Positions 16,293 to 25,155 of a DNA stretch of 64,000 bases are shown here, piece by piece; the stretch's first letter is position 1; every line of letters begins with the position of its first letter. The stretch is from Oxalobacteraceae bacterium AB_14. GTDB lineage: Bacteria; Pseudomonadota; Gammaproteobacteria; Burkholderiales; Burkholderiaceae_D. A program made the position numbers and the translations under genes. The notes under the pieces were generated by a model. It ran no database searches and had not been told where the DNA came from. It saw only the letters and a program-made list of their open reading frames with translations. Where the stretch lies: NCBI GenBank assembly GCA_000381565.1, contig KB906725.1, forward strand, positions 2,651,093-2,715,092. Reading direction: 5' to 3'.

Positions 16293-18957
16293 TGCGCTGG
16301 AGCCGGGGCTGAAGCCAGCGCCGGCCGCGGCGTCGAGCGGCGGCCCGCTGGCGCGCCTGCGCGGCGCATGGCGCCGCAACATCCTGCTGCGGCTGGGCTT
16401 TGGCATCTTCGTCTCGGTGGCCGCGTCCACCGCCATCTACACCACCTACGTGATGCAGACGCTCAGGAGCGAGGCCGAACAAAACGTCCGCGAACGCGCC
16501 GAACGGCTGGCGGCGGTGCTGTCCCAGGCGCTGGCGCGGCCGCTGTTCGACATCAACAGCGCGGCCGTCTCCAGCGTGGTCGACGCCTCCGGCGCCACGC
16601 CGGAAGTGCTGGTGCTGCGGGTGCTGGCGCCCAACGGCGCGGAGCTGGCCAGCTACGTTTCGCCGCTGCGCGAGCCGGTGGCGGCGATCAAGGTGCACCG
16701 CGACATCAGCTTCACCGACGCCCGCCGCAGCTATCCGGTCGGCTCGATCGACCTGGCCTTTTCGCGCCAGCAGATCGACCAGGATCTGCGGCGCCAGATC
16801 TACAACACGGTGGCCGCCAACCTGTTGCTGGCGCTGGGCATCGTGCTGTCGATCTTCGTGGTCGGACGGCGCGCGGCGCGGCCGTTCGCCGACATCCAGG
16901 CCGGCCTTGAAAAACTGACGCGCGGCGAGACCGACATCAAGCTGTCCGGCATCGGCCGCGAGGACCAGGTGGGCCGCCTGTCCGGCGCCGTGCTGCGCTT
17001 CCGCGACACCTTGACCCGGCTGCGCGACGCCGAGCAGGAACTGCGTGAGTTGAACACCGACCTGGAACTGCGCATCGCCGCCCGCACCGGGGAGCTGACC
17101 AGCTCCATGCGGCAACTGGGCGACAGCCAGGCCAAGCTGCAGACCATCCTCGACACCGCCCTCGACGCGGTGGTGCGCATGGACCTGGCCGGCCGCATCG
17201 TCGGCTGGAACGCGCAGGCCGAGCAGATCTTCGGCTGGAGCCGCGACGAGGCGCTGGGGCTGGCGCTGGACCAGACCATCATTCCGGCGCGCTACCGCTA
17301 CGACCACCGGCGCGGCATGCAGCGCTACCTGGCCGGCGGCGGCGCTCCGGTGCTCGACGCCCGCATCGAAGTGGTGGCGCTGCGCCGCAACGGCGAGGAG
17401 TTCCCGATCGAGCTGGCGATCACCCAGGTCAAGTCGGAAGGACAGGACAGCTTCGAGTTCTGCGCCTTCATCCGCGACATCAGCGACCGCCGCGAGCGCG
17501 AACAAAAGCTGGTCAGCGCCAACGTGGCGGCGGAGGCGGCCAATATCGCCAAGTCCGAATTCCTGGCCAATATGAGCCACGAGATCCGCACCCCGATGAG
17601 CGCCGTGATCGGCATGGCCTACCTGGCGCTGCGCACCGAGATGACGCCCAAGCAGCACGACTACATCAGCAAGATCCACCGCGCCGCCCTGTCGCTGCTG
17701 GGCATCATCAACGACATCCTGGATTTCTCGAAGATCGAGGCGGGGCGGCTGGAGGTGGAGGCGATCCCGTTCGCACTGGAGGATGTGCTGGCCCATGTCT
17801 CCAGCGTGACCGCGCAGCGCGCCGCCGACAAGCACCTGCGCTATCTGGTCTCGACCGCGCCCGAGGTGCCGCGCTACCTGGTGGGCGATCCGCTGCGCCT
17901 GGGGCAGGTGCTGGTCAACCTGGCCAACAACGCCGTCAAGTTCACCGCCGAGGGCGAACTGGAACTGCGCTGCGAGGCCAGTCATGCCGACACACGTGAA
18001 GGCAAGGCCACGCTGCGCTTCACGGTGCGCGACACCGGCATCGGCATGACGCAGCAGCAGAAGGCGAAGCTGTTCCATGCCTTCAGCCAGGCCAACGGCT
18101 CGACCACGCGGCACTACGGCGGCACTGGCCTGGGGCTGTCGATTTCGCAGCAGCTGGTGCGGCTGATGGGCGGGCGCATCGAAGTCGAGAGCGAGCCGGA
18201 TCAGGGTTCGAGCTTCCATTTTGAGCTTCAGTTCGCGCTGTCCGACGTGGCGGCGGTGGCGGTGCAGGCGGCCGTGCATCACGGGCCGGTGGGCGACCTG
18301 ACGCTGCTTGCCTCGCCGCGCCGCGCGGCGCGCATATTGCTGGCCGAGGATAGCCCGGACAACCAGGACGTGACGGTGGAGCTGCTGGAGTTGCAGGGCA
18401 TCGTGGTCGACGTGGTGGCCAACGGCCGCGAGGCGCTGGACCGCCTGCAGGCCGCCGATCCCGGCGCCTATGACCTGGTGCTGATGGACCTGGGCATGCC
18501 GGTGATGAACGGCCACGAAGCCACGCGCCTGCTGCGCCAGGACAGCCGTTTCAACGAGCTGCCGGTGATCGCGCTGACCTCGCACGCGCTGGCCGGCGTG
18601 GAGGCGCGTTGCATGGAGGAGGGCATGCAGGACTACATCACCAAGCCGGTCGATCCGCAGCGGCTGTTCAGCGTGTTGTCGCGCTGGCTGGGGATGTCGA
18701 TGAAGGCGATCCCGCCGCTGCCGCCGCGCGCCGACGCGGGCCTGGTCGATCCGAACCTGGCGCTGGCCGAGCTGCGCGGGCTGTTGGCGGACTTCAGCGG
18801 CGACAGCGTGGATTATTTCGGCAGCGTGCAGGCATCGCTGGCGAGGCTGCTGCCGCCGGCGATCTTGACCCGCCTGGCCAGCCACATGATGCATTATGAA
18901 TTCGAGGCCGCCGGAAGACTGCTGGCGGCGGTCGTGCAAGAACTGGAGAAGCCATGA
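16288..18957 (+). CDS. Hybrid sensor histidine kinase with PAS and receiver domains
   Basis: A first membrane helix (RNILLRLGFGIFVSVAAS) lies upstream of the first conventional start (GTG 16417), so translation must begin earlier. I place it at ATT 16288, seven bases after GAAGGAG and overlapping the previous gene's stop; no ATG, GTG or TTG is available in between. Domain order: membrane helix, periplasmic region, second helix, HAMP, PAS, HisKA with His in MSHEIRTPM (about residue 430), HATPase (LVNLANNAVKFT, DTGIGM, GTGLGLS), receiver with Asp in LVLMDLGMP (about 733), and a short helical tail that may be a vestigial Hpt. It is coupled to the next receiver gene. Confidence 0.88.
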   Translation: MDALEPGLKPAPAAASSGGPLARLRGAWRRNILLRLGFGIFVSVAASTAIYTTYVMQTLRSEAEQNVRERAERLAAVLSQALARPLFDINSAAVSSVVDASGATPEVLVLRVLAPNGAELASYVSPLREPVAAIKVHRDISFTDARRSYPVGSIDLAFSRQQIDQDLRRQIYNTVAANLLLALGIVLSIFVVGRRAARPFADIQAGLEKLTRGETDIKLSGIGREDQVGRLSGAVLRFRDTLTRLRDAEQELRELNTDLELRIAARTGELTSSMRQLGDSQAKLQTILDTALDAVVRMDLAGRIVGWNAQAEQIFGWSRDEALGLALDQTIIPARYRYDHRRGMQRYLAGGGAPVLDARIEVVALRRNGEEFPIELAITQVKSEGQDSFEFCAFIRDISDRREREQKLVSANVAAEAANIAKSEFLANMSHEIRTPMSAVIGMAYLALRTEMTPKQHDYISKIHRAALSLLGIINDILDFSKIEAGRLEVEAIPFALEDVLAHVSSVTAQRAADKHLRYLVSTAPEVPRYLVGDPLRLGQVLVNLANNAVKFTAEGELELRCEASHADTREGKATLRFTVRDTGIGMTQQQKAKLFHAFSQANGSTTRHYGGTGLGLSISQQLVRLMGGRIEVESEPDQGSSFHFELQFALSDVAAVAVQAAVHHGPVGDLTLLASPRRAARILLAEDSPDNQDVTVELLELQGIVVDVVANGREALDRLQAADPGAYDLVLMDLGMPVMNGHEATRLLRQDSRFNELPVIALTSHALAGVEARCMEEGMQDYITKPVDPQRLFSVLSRWLGMSMKAIPPLPPRADAGLVDPNLALAELRGLLADFSGDSVDYFGSVQASLARLLPPAILTRLASHMMHYEFEAAGRLLAAVVQELEKP

Positions 18958-19331
18958 ACGGAAAAATCAGCCGGCCGACTATCTTGATAGTCGACGATAC
19001 GCCGGACAATATCACGCTGCTGTCCAATCTTCTGAAGGACAAGTACAACACCAAGGTCGCGACCAGCGGCGCGACGGCGCTGCAGATCGTCGCCGCCTCG
19101 CCGGTGGACTTGATCCTGCTCGACATCATGATGCCGGACATGGATGGCCTCGAGACTTGCCGCCGGCTCAAGGCCGACGCCCACAGCAGCGCCATTCCGG
19201 TGCTGTTCCTCACTGCCAAGAGCCAGCCTGAGGACGAGGCCAGGGGGCTGGCTTTGGGCGCTGTAGATTTCTTACGCAAGCCCGTCAATCCCGACGTTTT
19301 GTTTACCCGCGTCGCTCTGCATTTGCGCTAG
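18954..19331 (+). CDS. Single-domain response regulator
   Basis: A 125-residue receiver domain. Acidic pocket LIVDDTPDN, phospho-acceptor Asp in LILLDIMMPDMDG, Thr in LFLTAK and Lys in LRKPVNPD are all present. There is no output domain; the frame stops just after the last receiver helix, so it may be a shuttle partner or a truncated regulator. It overlaps the hybrid kinase stop by ATGA and is probably its phosphorylation partner. Confidence 0.9.
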   Translation: MNGKISRPTILIVDDTPDNITLLSNLLKDKYNTKVATSGATALQIVAASPVDLILLDIMMPDMDGLETCRRLKADAHSSAIPVLFLTAKSQPEDEARGLALGAVDFLRKPVNPDVLFTRVALHLR

Positions 19332-19395
19332 GACAAGCAAAAAAACCGTAAATGATATATATTGTTTATATTGTTGATTAATAAATGGAGTTGGT

Positions 19396-19998
19396 ATGAA
19401 CAAATCTGTCACTGGCGTGCTGAATGGTAAAGAGCCCGCGCTGCCGAAAAAACCTGTTGTGAAAGCACCCGCCCAAGCTGCCGCCAAGCCGGTGGCCAAG
19501 GCCGCAGTCAAGCCCGCCGCACCGAAAGCCGCAGTCAAGCCGGCCGCAGCGAAGGCAGCACCTAAAGCAGCCGCCAAGCCAGCCGCCGCCAAGCCAGCCG
19601 CCGTCAAGGCCGCGCCGAAGGCAGCTGCCAAGCCAGCGCCTAAAGCCCCCGCCAAGGCAGCGCCAAAGGCAGCACCAAAGGCCGCCGCCAAGCCGGCGCC
19701 TAAGGCCGCACCTAAGGCCGCACCTAAAACCGCTGCCGCCAAGCCGGCGCCAGTGGATGCCGCCAAGGACAAGACCCGCAAGGAAAAACTGGTGCGCGAC
19801 AGCTTCACCATGCCGGAGCAGGAATATGCGGTGCTCGGCCAGGTCAAGAAGGCTTGCCTGAAAGCCGGCTTCGAAATCAAGAAAAGCGAATTGCTGCGTA
19901 TCGGCGTGGCCCTGATCAGCCAGATCGACCTTGCCACGCTGCAAAATGTGTTGGCAGGCCTGCCGCAACTGAAGACCGGCCGTCCAAAGAAGGACTAA
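19396..19998 (+). CDS. Lys/Ala/Pro-rich histone H1-like protein
   Basis: 200 residues. Residues about 17-120 are almost only Ala, Lys and Pro in imperfect AAKPA/KAAPK repeats, as in bacterial histone H1-like proteins (Bordetella BpH1, AlgP-like), which bind and compact DNA. The C-terminal 75 residues form a distinct folded-looking segment (VRDSFTMPEQEYAVLGQV, then KKSELLRIGVALI) similar in pattern to ribbon-helix-helix-type helices. The underlying DNA is repetitive (about 19440-19760) and likely to vary in length. A short AT-rich stretch precedes it. Confidence 0.75.
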   Translation: MNKSVTGVLNGKEPALPKKPVVKAPAQAAAKPVAKAAVKPAAPKAAVKPAAAKAAPKAAAKPAAAKPAAVKAAPKAAAKPAPKAPAKAAPKAAPKAAAKPAPKAAPKAAPKTAAAKPAPVDAAKDKTRKEKLVRDSFTMPEQEYAVLGQVKKACLKAGFEIKKSELLRIGVALISQIDLATLQNVLAGLPQLKTGRPKKD

Positions 19999-20106
19999 TT
20001 AAAAAAACAACACTTCGGCGCATGTCACGGAACTGACACCTCGATGTCATTTTCCTGAAGTATTCGACCGTTACGCTTGCTTCGTCTCCCACAGAAAGGA
20101 TGAAGC

Positions 20107-20880
20107 ATGCAAACTTCGATCATACAAGCCGACGTGCGAGCAGCGTCCGGTAAGCTGGTACTCAGTATGGCAAGCACACCGGAAGAGCTGCGCGAGGTAC
20201 AGCGCTTGCGCTACAAGGTGTTCATCGAAACAATGGGATTGAGTTCGCTGGTCCGCGAGGATGGCCTGGACAGCGACGAATTCGACGAGCACTGCGATCA
20301 CCTGATCGTGCGTGATTCGAGCACGCTCAGGGTGGTGGGCACTTACCGCCTGCTGAGCGCATCGCGCGCCCGCAAGCTGGGCCGCGTCTATTCCGAAGGC
20401 GAGTTCGACCTGGGCCGCCTGAACAACCTGCGTGGCCGCATGGTGGAAGCGGGCCGCGCCTGCATCCACCCCGACTATCGTGGCGGCAGCGTCATCATGC
20501 TGCTGTGGTCCGGCCTGGCCGAATACATGCGCCGCGAAAACTGCGACTATCTGGCCGGTTGCGCCAGCATCAGCCTGGCCGATGGCGGGCACAATGCGGT
20601 CGCCGTCTACCAGTCGCTGGTCGGCGCCCACCTGGCGCCGTCCGAGTATCGCGTGACCCCGCACCTGCCGTTCCCGTTCTCGAAGCTGGAAGCGGCCCAG
20701 AAGCCGCAAGTGCCGCCGCTGCTGAAGGGTTACGTGCGTTCGGGCGCCTGGATTTGCGGCGAACCGGCCTGGGATCCTGATTTCGAAAGCGCCGACCTGT
20801 TCCTGTTGCTGCCGCTGGCGAACCTGGACGGCCGCTACGCCCGCCACTACGGCGTGGCTGGCGAACAGCTGGCTGCCTGA
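20107..20880 (+). CDS. OlsB-like N-acyltransferase (GNAT-related)
   Basis: 257 residues matching the Acetyltransf_5/OlsB group: REVQRLRYKVFIETMG near the N-terminus, the DHLIVRD segment, GTYRLL, and the LRGRMVEAGRACIHPDYRGGSVI core with Glu and Arg typical of the family. OlsB transfers a hydroxy-acyl chain from acyl carrier protein to ornithine to make lyso-ornithine lipid. No olsA is adjacent, so the acceptor and product are not settled. RBS AGAAAGGATG precedes the ATG. A large inverted repeat follows the stop by 5 bp. Confidence 0.75.
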   Translation: MQTSIIQADVRAASGKLVLSMASTPEELREVQRLRYKVFIETMGLSSLVREDGLDSDEFDEHCDHLIVRDSSTLRVVGTYRLLSASRARKLGRVYSEGEFDLGRLNNLRGRMVEAGRACIHPDYRGGSVIMLLWSGLAEYMRRENCDYLAGCASISLADGGHNAVAVYQSLVGAHLAPSEYRVTPHLPFPFSKLEAAQKPQVPPLLKGYVRSGAWICGEPAWDPDFESADLFLLLPLANLDGRYARHYGVAGEQLAA

Positions 20881-20885
20881 GTTGG

Positions 20886-20933
20886 CGCCGCCCCGTGTAG
20901 AATAAGCCGTTGTGCTTATTCAGCGGGGCGGCG
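20886..20933 (+). promoter_or_regulatory. 48-bp hairpin ending at the fdhD start codon
   Basis: CGCCGCCCCG (20886-20895) pairs exactly with CGGGGCGGCG (20924-20933), and inside it GAATAAGC (20900-20907) pairs exactly with GCTTATTC (20914-20921). The 3' arm ends at the base before the fdhD ATG and so covers its ribosome-binding region. No T run follows, which argues against a simple terminator of the upstream gene. Confidence 0.65.
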
Positions 20934-21752
20934 ATGAAGTTTGAAACTGAGACGGAACGAACCGGATCGCAGGAGCGGCCCGTGTTGCGCCGTCGCGGCA
21001 TGGCGGCGCAAGACGTCCGCCGCACCACCGACCGCGTTGCCGAGGAACTCCCGGTGGCGCTGGTCGTCAATGGCATTTCGCATGCGGTCATGATGGTCAC
21101 GCCGCGCGAGCTCGAAGCGTTCGCGCTCGGCTTCGCGCTGACCGAGGGCCTGGTCGGCAAGGCCGCCGACGTCTTCGATATCGAACTGCGGGAACACCCG
21201 CGCAGCTTCGAGGTCGCCCTCACCATCGCCCAGGAAGATTTCATGCAGCTCAAGCAGCAGCGCCGCTCGATGGCGGGACGCAGCGGTTGCGGCGTGTGCG
21301 GCATCGAGAGCCTGGAGCTGCTGGATTTGCAGCCGGACCGCATCGCGGCGGCGGTGCTGCACGATGCGGATGCGCTGTCGCCGGCCATCGCGCGGGCGGC
21401 GGCGGAGCTGGGGAAACATCAGGAGCTGATGCACGCCACCGGCGGCGTGCATGCCGCCGCATGGTGCGCGGTGGATGGCGCAGTGCTGCGCGTGTGCGAG
21501 GATGTGGGCCGCCACAACGCGCTCGACAAGCTGATCGGCCATTTGGCGCGCGACGGCGTGGACATGCAGCGCGGCTTTGTGTTCATGTCCAGCCGCGCCA
21601 GCTATGAGCTGGTGCGCAAGGCGGCGCGCATGCATATCCCGATGCTGGCGACCATCTCCGCTCCCAGCACGCTGGCGATCGACATTGCCGCCGAAGCGGG
21701 CATCAAGCTGGTGAGCTTCTGCCGCCAGGACGGCTGCGTCGAATATACCTGA
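20934..21752 (+). CDS. fdhD: Formate dehydrogenase accessory sulfurtransferase FdhD
   Basis: 272 residues. The ATG at 20934 gives an N-terminus of family length before VAEELPVALVVNGISHAVMM. The catalytic Cys pair is in GRSGCGVCGIESLE. FdhD carries sulfur from IscS to the molybdenum cofactor of formate dehydrogenases before insertion. The convergent neighbour encodes a formate-dehydrogenase-like molybdoenzyme, the expected client. Its ribosome-binding region is within a strong hairpin. Confidence 0.95.
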   Translation: MKFETETERTGSQERPVLRRRGMAAQDVRRTTDRVAEELPVALVVNGISHAVMMVTPRELEAFALGFALTEGLVGKAADVFDIELREHPRSFEVALTIAQEDFMQLKQQRRSMAGRSGCGVCGIESLELLDLQPDRIAAAVLHDADALSPAIARAAAELGKHQELMHATGGVHAAAWCAVDGAVLRVCEDVGRHNALDKLIGHLARDGVDMQRGFVFMSSRASYELVRKAARMHIPMLATISAPSTLAIDIAAEAGIKLVSFCRQDGCVEYT

Positions 21753-21755
21753 CGG

Positions 21756-24077
21756 CTATTCAGCCGGCGACTGTTCCGCCGACAGCTGCAGCAGCACCGG
21801 GATCGACTTCGAGGTCGGCGTGCCGGCGCCGTCGGCGGTGCTGTGCAGCGGGATCAGGCCGTTGGTCTCCGGGAAGTAGGCGCCCAGGCAGCCGCGTGGG
21901 ATGTCGTATTCCACCAGCAGGAAGCGCTCGGCGCAGCGTTCCACGCCGTCGTCCCAGACGCCGACGATGTCGACCCACTGGCCGTTTTTCATGCCCAGCA
22001 GCGCCAGGTCCGCCGGGTTGATGAACACCACGCGGCGCAGGCCGAACACGCCGCGATAGCGGTCGTCCATGCCGTAGATGGTGGTGTTGTACTGGTCGTG
22101 CGAACGGGCCGTCATCAGCGTCATCAAACGCTCGCCGTGCAGGGCGCGGGCGCGGTGGATGGGGGTGTCGGTGTCGACCGCGTGCGGCACGAACTGCGCC
22201 TTGCCGCTGGCGGTGCGCCATTCGCGCTCGCGCGAGGCCACCTTCAGATGGAAGCCGCCGGGCTTGGCCACGCGCGCGTTGAAGTCGTGGAAATCGTCGA
22301 ACACTGTTTCGATGGCGTCGCGGATGCGGGCGTAGTCGCTGCCGTAGCCCAGCCAGTCCACCTTGCCGCTGCCCAGCGTGGCGTGCGCCATGCGGGCGGT
22401 GATCATGGTCTCGGACAGCAGGTTGCCCGAGGCCGGCGTGTTCATGCCGTAGGACAGGTGGACCATGCTCATCGAATCCTCCACCGTCACGCCCTGGGGC
22501 GCGCCGGCCTGCAGGTCGATCTCGGTGCGGCCCAGCGTCGGCAGGATCAGCGCGTCCTTGCCATGCACCAGATGGCTGCGATTGAGTTTGGTGGCCACAT
22601 GCACCGTCAGGTCGCAGGCGCGCAGCGCATCGAAGGTCAGCGGCGTATCCGGCGTGGCCATCGCGAAGTTGCCGCCCATGCCGAAGAAGACTTTCACTTT
22701 CCCGTCCAGCATGGCCTGGATGCTTTCCACCGTGTCGTAGCCGTGCGCGCGCGGCGGCTCGAACGCGAACACCTGCTGCATGCGGTCGAGGAAGGCCTTG
22801 CTCGGCTTCTCTTCGATGCCCATGGTGCGGTCGCCCTGCACGTTGGAGTGGCCGCGCACCGGGCACAGGCCGGCGCCGAGGCGGCCGATATTCCCGCGCA
22901 TCATCATCAGGTTGGACAGCATCTGGATCGTCGCCACCGCGCCCTTGTGCTGGGTCAGGCCCATGCCCCAGGTGCAGATCACCTTCCGGCCCTTGATGTA
23001 GATCCCGGTCAGCGCGTCGATCTGCGCGCGCGGCACGCCGGATTCGGCCAGCAGCTGGTCCCAGTCCTGGGCGCGCAAGTCCTGTTCGAAGGCCGCGTAG
23101 CCGCTGGTGTGGGCGGCGATGAAGTCGCGGTCCAGCAATGAGGCCTGGCCGGCGGCCAGCGCGGCGTCGTCGCGTTCGACCAGGCGCTTGGCGACCGCCT
23201 TGATCAGCGCGAAGTCGCCGCTCAGCTTCGGCTGCACGAACATGCTGCTGATGCTGGTGCTGGAATTGGTCAGCATCTCCATCGGGTGCGCGGGGCTGGT
23301 GAAGCGCTCCAGGCCGCGCTCGCGCAGCGGGTTGATCGAAACGATGGTGGCGCCGCGCCTGGCGCAGTCGCGCAACTCGCCCAGCATGCGCGGGTGGTTG
23401 GTGGCCGGGTTCTGGCCGAAGATCAGCAGCGTGTCGGCGTGCTCGAAATCCTCCAGCGTGACCGTGCCCTTGCCGACGCCGACGGTGCCCGGCAGGCCGC
23501 GGCTGGTGGGTTCGTGGCACATATTGGAGCAGTCCGGGAAGTTGTTGGTGCCATACATGCGCACGAACAGCTGGAACAAAAAGGCCGCCTCGTTGCCGGT
23601 GCGCCCGGAGACGTAGAAGGTGGCCTGGTTCGGATCGGGCAGGGCCCTCAGGTGGCGGGCGATCAGCGCGAAGGCGTCGTCCCAATCTATGGGCAGGTAT
23701 TTGTCGCTGGCGCTGTCGTAGACCATCGGGTCGGTCAGGCGGCCATGCTGTTCCAGCTGGTAGTCGGACTGCGCCAGCAGCTCGGTCACGGTGTGGGCGG
23801 CGAAGAAGTCGGGGCGCACGCGCTTGCTGGTCGCTTCGGCCGCCACCGCCTTGACGCCGTTCTCGCAGAACTCGAAGGTGGACGCATGTTCGCGGTCCGG
23901 CCACGCGCAACCGGGACAGTCGAAACCGTCCGGCTGGTTTTGCTTGAGCAGCGTCTTGTAGTTGCCGCCGCTGACCTTTTCGCGCACCAGGTTAATCGCC
24001 ACCTGCTTCAACGCGCCCCAGCCTGCGGCGGCGTGTTGATACGGTTCGATGCGTCCTTCGGGTTTCGTCTTCTGCAT
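21756..24077 (-). CDS. FdhF/YdeP-family molybdopterin oxidoreductase
   Basis: 773 residues, usual for the YdeP/FdhF-like group. The N-terminus has CPGCAWP and the usual cofactor-binding segments follow (YVSGRTGNEAAFLFQL, FGQNPATNHPRM, WGMGLTQHKGAV, MGGNFAMATPD). There is no in-frame UGA, so it is not a selenoprotein. These enzymes are related to formate dehydrogenase alpha subunits, carry bis-MGD and are linked to acid resistance in E. coli; the substrate here is unknown. Its 3' end lies 3 bp from that of fdhD, a typical pairing. A small HTH gene diverges upstream. Confidence 0.9.
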   Translation of the reverse strand: MQKTKPEGRIEPYQHAAAGWGALKQVAINLVREKVSGGNYKTLLKQNQPDGFDCPGCAWPDREHASTFEFCENGVKAVAAEATSKRVRPDFFAAHTVTELLAQSDYQLEQHGRLTDPMVYDSASDKYLPIDWDDAFALIARHLRALPDPNQATFYVSGRTGNEAAFLFQLFVRMYGTNNFPDCSNMCHEPTSRGLPGTVGVGKGTVTLEDFEHADTLLIFGQNPATNHPRMLGELRDCARRGATIVSINPLRERGLERFTSPAHPMEMLTNSSTSISSMFVQPKLSGDFALIKAVAKRLVERDDAALAAGQASLLDRDFIAAHTSGYAAFEQDLRAQDWDQLLAESGVPRAQIDALTGIYIKGRKVICTWGMGLTQHKGAVATIQMLSNLMMMRGNIGRLGAGLCPVRGHSNVQGDRTMGIEEKPSKAFLDRMQQVFAFEPPRAHGYDTVESIQAMLDGKVKVFFGMGGNFAMATPDTPLTFDALRACDLTVHVATKLNRSHLVHGKDALILPTLGRTEIDLQAGAPQGVTVEDSMSMVHLSYGMNTPASGNLLSETMITARMAHATLGSGKVDWLGYGSDYARIRDAIETVFDDFHDFNARVAKPGGFHLKVASREREWRTASGKAQFVPHAVDTDTPIHRARALHGERLMTLMTARSHDQYNTTIYGMDDRYRGVFGLRRVVFINPADLALLGMKNGQWVDIVGVWDDGVERCAERFLLVEYDIPRGCLGAYFPETNGLIPLHSTADGAGTPTSKSIPVLLQLSAEQSPAE

Positions 24078-24149
24078 GCCTGGTTCCGGTGGTTCCTGTT
24101 GAGCGGAGTATAGTGCAGAATTGTGTTTTTGACCTCACGGGTGCGCAGC

Positions 24150-24407
24150 ATGGATGAAGAGGTAATGGCCGCGCTGGTAGGCGTGCTGGAGGCGCTGTGG
24201 CGCATCAACGCGGAGTGGCCGGACAAGCCCTGCACGCTGGCCAAATTGAGCAAGCAGTCGGAGCGGCCGATGTCGGTGCTGCGGCGCCAGCTGACCATGC
24301 TGGTCGATGCCGGCTGGGTCGAGCTGCGGTTGGAAGAGGGCGGCGTCGCCGGCGCCGTGCTGCTGACCGATGGCGGCCGGCAGCTGGGCCGGGAACTGTT
24401 CGCCTGA
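24150..24407 (+). CDS. Small winged-helix protein beside the molybdoenzyme gene
   Basis: 85 residues starting at ATG 24150 (MDEEVMAAL). The pattern is a compact winged helix: LAKLSKQSERPMSVLRRQLTMLVDAGWVEL, then a wing ending in LTDGGRQL, like ArsR/MarR-type repeat units. It diverges from the FdhF/YdeP-type gene across 72 bp and may regulate it. Its coding region is overlapped on the other strand by the extended tail of the PEP-CTERM gene. Confidence 0.75.
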   Translation: MDEEVMAALVGVLEALWRINAEWPDKPCTLAKLSKQSERPMSVLRRQLTMLVDAGWVELRLEEGGVAGAVLLTDGGRQLGRELFA

Positions 24408-25155
24408 ACGGCGCGGCCCAGGCGCGCAGGCGCTGGCGGCGGCGCACCGCCAGCAGGCCCACGCCCGCCAGCGGCATCGCGTAGGTGGCTGGTTCCGGCA
24501 CCGCCGCCAGCTGGTAGTGGTACAGCGCCAGGTGCAGATTGGGATTGGTCAGCGACTGGCCGCTGCGGTCCGGGTCGACCACCTGTTCGACGTACATATC
24601 GAGCGCACCGTTGGCGCCCCCGCGCAGCGCCAGTCCTTCCATTTCCAGAGCGCCCGGTGGCTGCGGCAGGCGCAGCACTTCCTCCACCGCGCCGGTGAGC
24701 AGGTTGCTGCGGTAGATCAATTGGGCGTCGTTGTCCGAGGCCATGTAGAGCCAATCGCCGACCACCTTGGCGCCCTGGATGCGGTCCAGCGACTTGTCCA
24801 GCGTGAGCGTGTGGCTGAAGCTAAAGTTGCTCAGCTTGTAGACATTGATGGTGTTCCCGTCCTGCCATTGCTTGCCGTAGCCGAAGCCGCGCTTGGCGTC
24901 CACCGCGACCCAGCTGGCCAGGTCCTTGTTCGGATTGGCGGGCGTGCCGCCCAGTTCAAAGCTCTTGCCGGTGTAGCTCAGGTCCGACGCATTGAACAAC
25001 GCCACATGTGGTTTGGTGTAGCCGGAGGTAGAATCAAGCGAAGCGTAGATGATGCCGTTGTGGTAATCGATGTCGCCGATGTGGTTCAAGCCGTCGGTGG
25101 CCATGCCCTGGCTGCGATACAGGCCGGTGAAGGAATTGCGCGTGGGCGTGTGCAT
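24205..25155 (-). CDS. PEP-CTERM-sorted protein, probably damaged at both ends
   Basis: The 316-residue frame contains a beta-propeller-like extracellular domain (GDIDYHNGIIYASLD and similar repeats) and a canonical sorting tail: VPEPATYAMPLAGVGLLAVRRR, with PEP at about 220 and RRR at 238-240. Such proteins normally end here, but no stop follows. The frame runs 76 more residues antisense across the winged-helix gene. At the 5' end, a good start (ATG 25198 behind GGAGG) opens a signal-like MRIPALLVL in a different frame, so a frameshift between 25198 and 25155 is likely. Possibly a pseudogene, or sequence errors. Confidence 0.6.
   Translation of the reverse strand: MHTPTRNSFTGLYRSQGMATDGLNHIGDIDYHNGIIYASLDSTSGYTKPHVALFNASDLSYTGKSFELGGTPANPNKDLASWVAVDAKRGFGYGKQWQDGNTINVYKLSNFSFSHTLTLDKSLDRIQGAKVVGDWLYMASDNDAQLIYRSNLLTGAVEEVLRLPQPPGALEMEGLALRGGANGALDMYVEQVVDPDRSGQSLTNPNLHLALYHYQLAAVPEPATYAMPLAGVGLLAVRRRQRLRAWAAPFRRTVPGPAAGRHRSAARRRRRRPLPTAARPSRHRPAWSAGAAAPTSAAPTACSIWPACRACPATPR

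Noticed and set aside
13968..16436. 822-residue open frame on the minus strand
   Set aside because: Crosses ppx and the binding-protein gene in antisense, with no recognisable protein features.
16144..18939. 931-residue open frame on the minus strand
   Set aside because: Antisense shadow of the hybrid kinase, rich in His/Gln/Arg/Ala and without motifs, caused by high GC at third codon positions.
19440..19760. Regular repeats as a CRISPR array
   Set aside because: The repeats are codon-phased Ala/Lys/Pro coding sequence of irregular length without spacers.
21756..24077. Formate-dehydrogenase-like gene as a selenoprotein served by selD
   Set aside because: There is no in-frame UGA in the enzyme, and selD is translationally coupled to senB instead.
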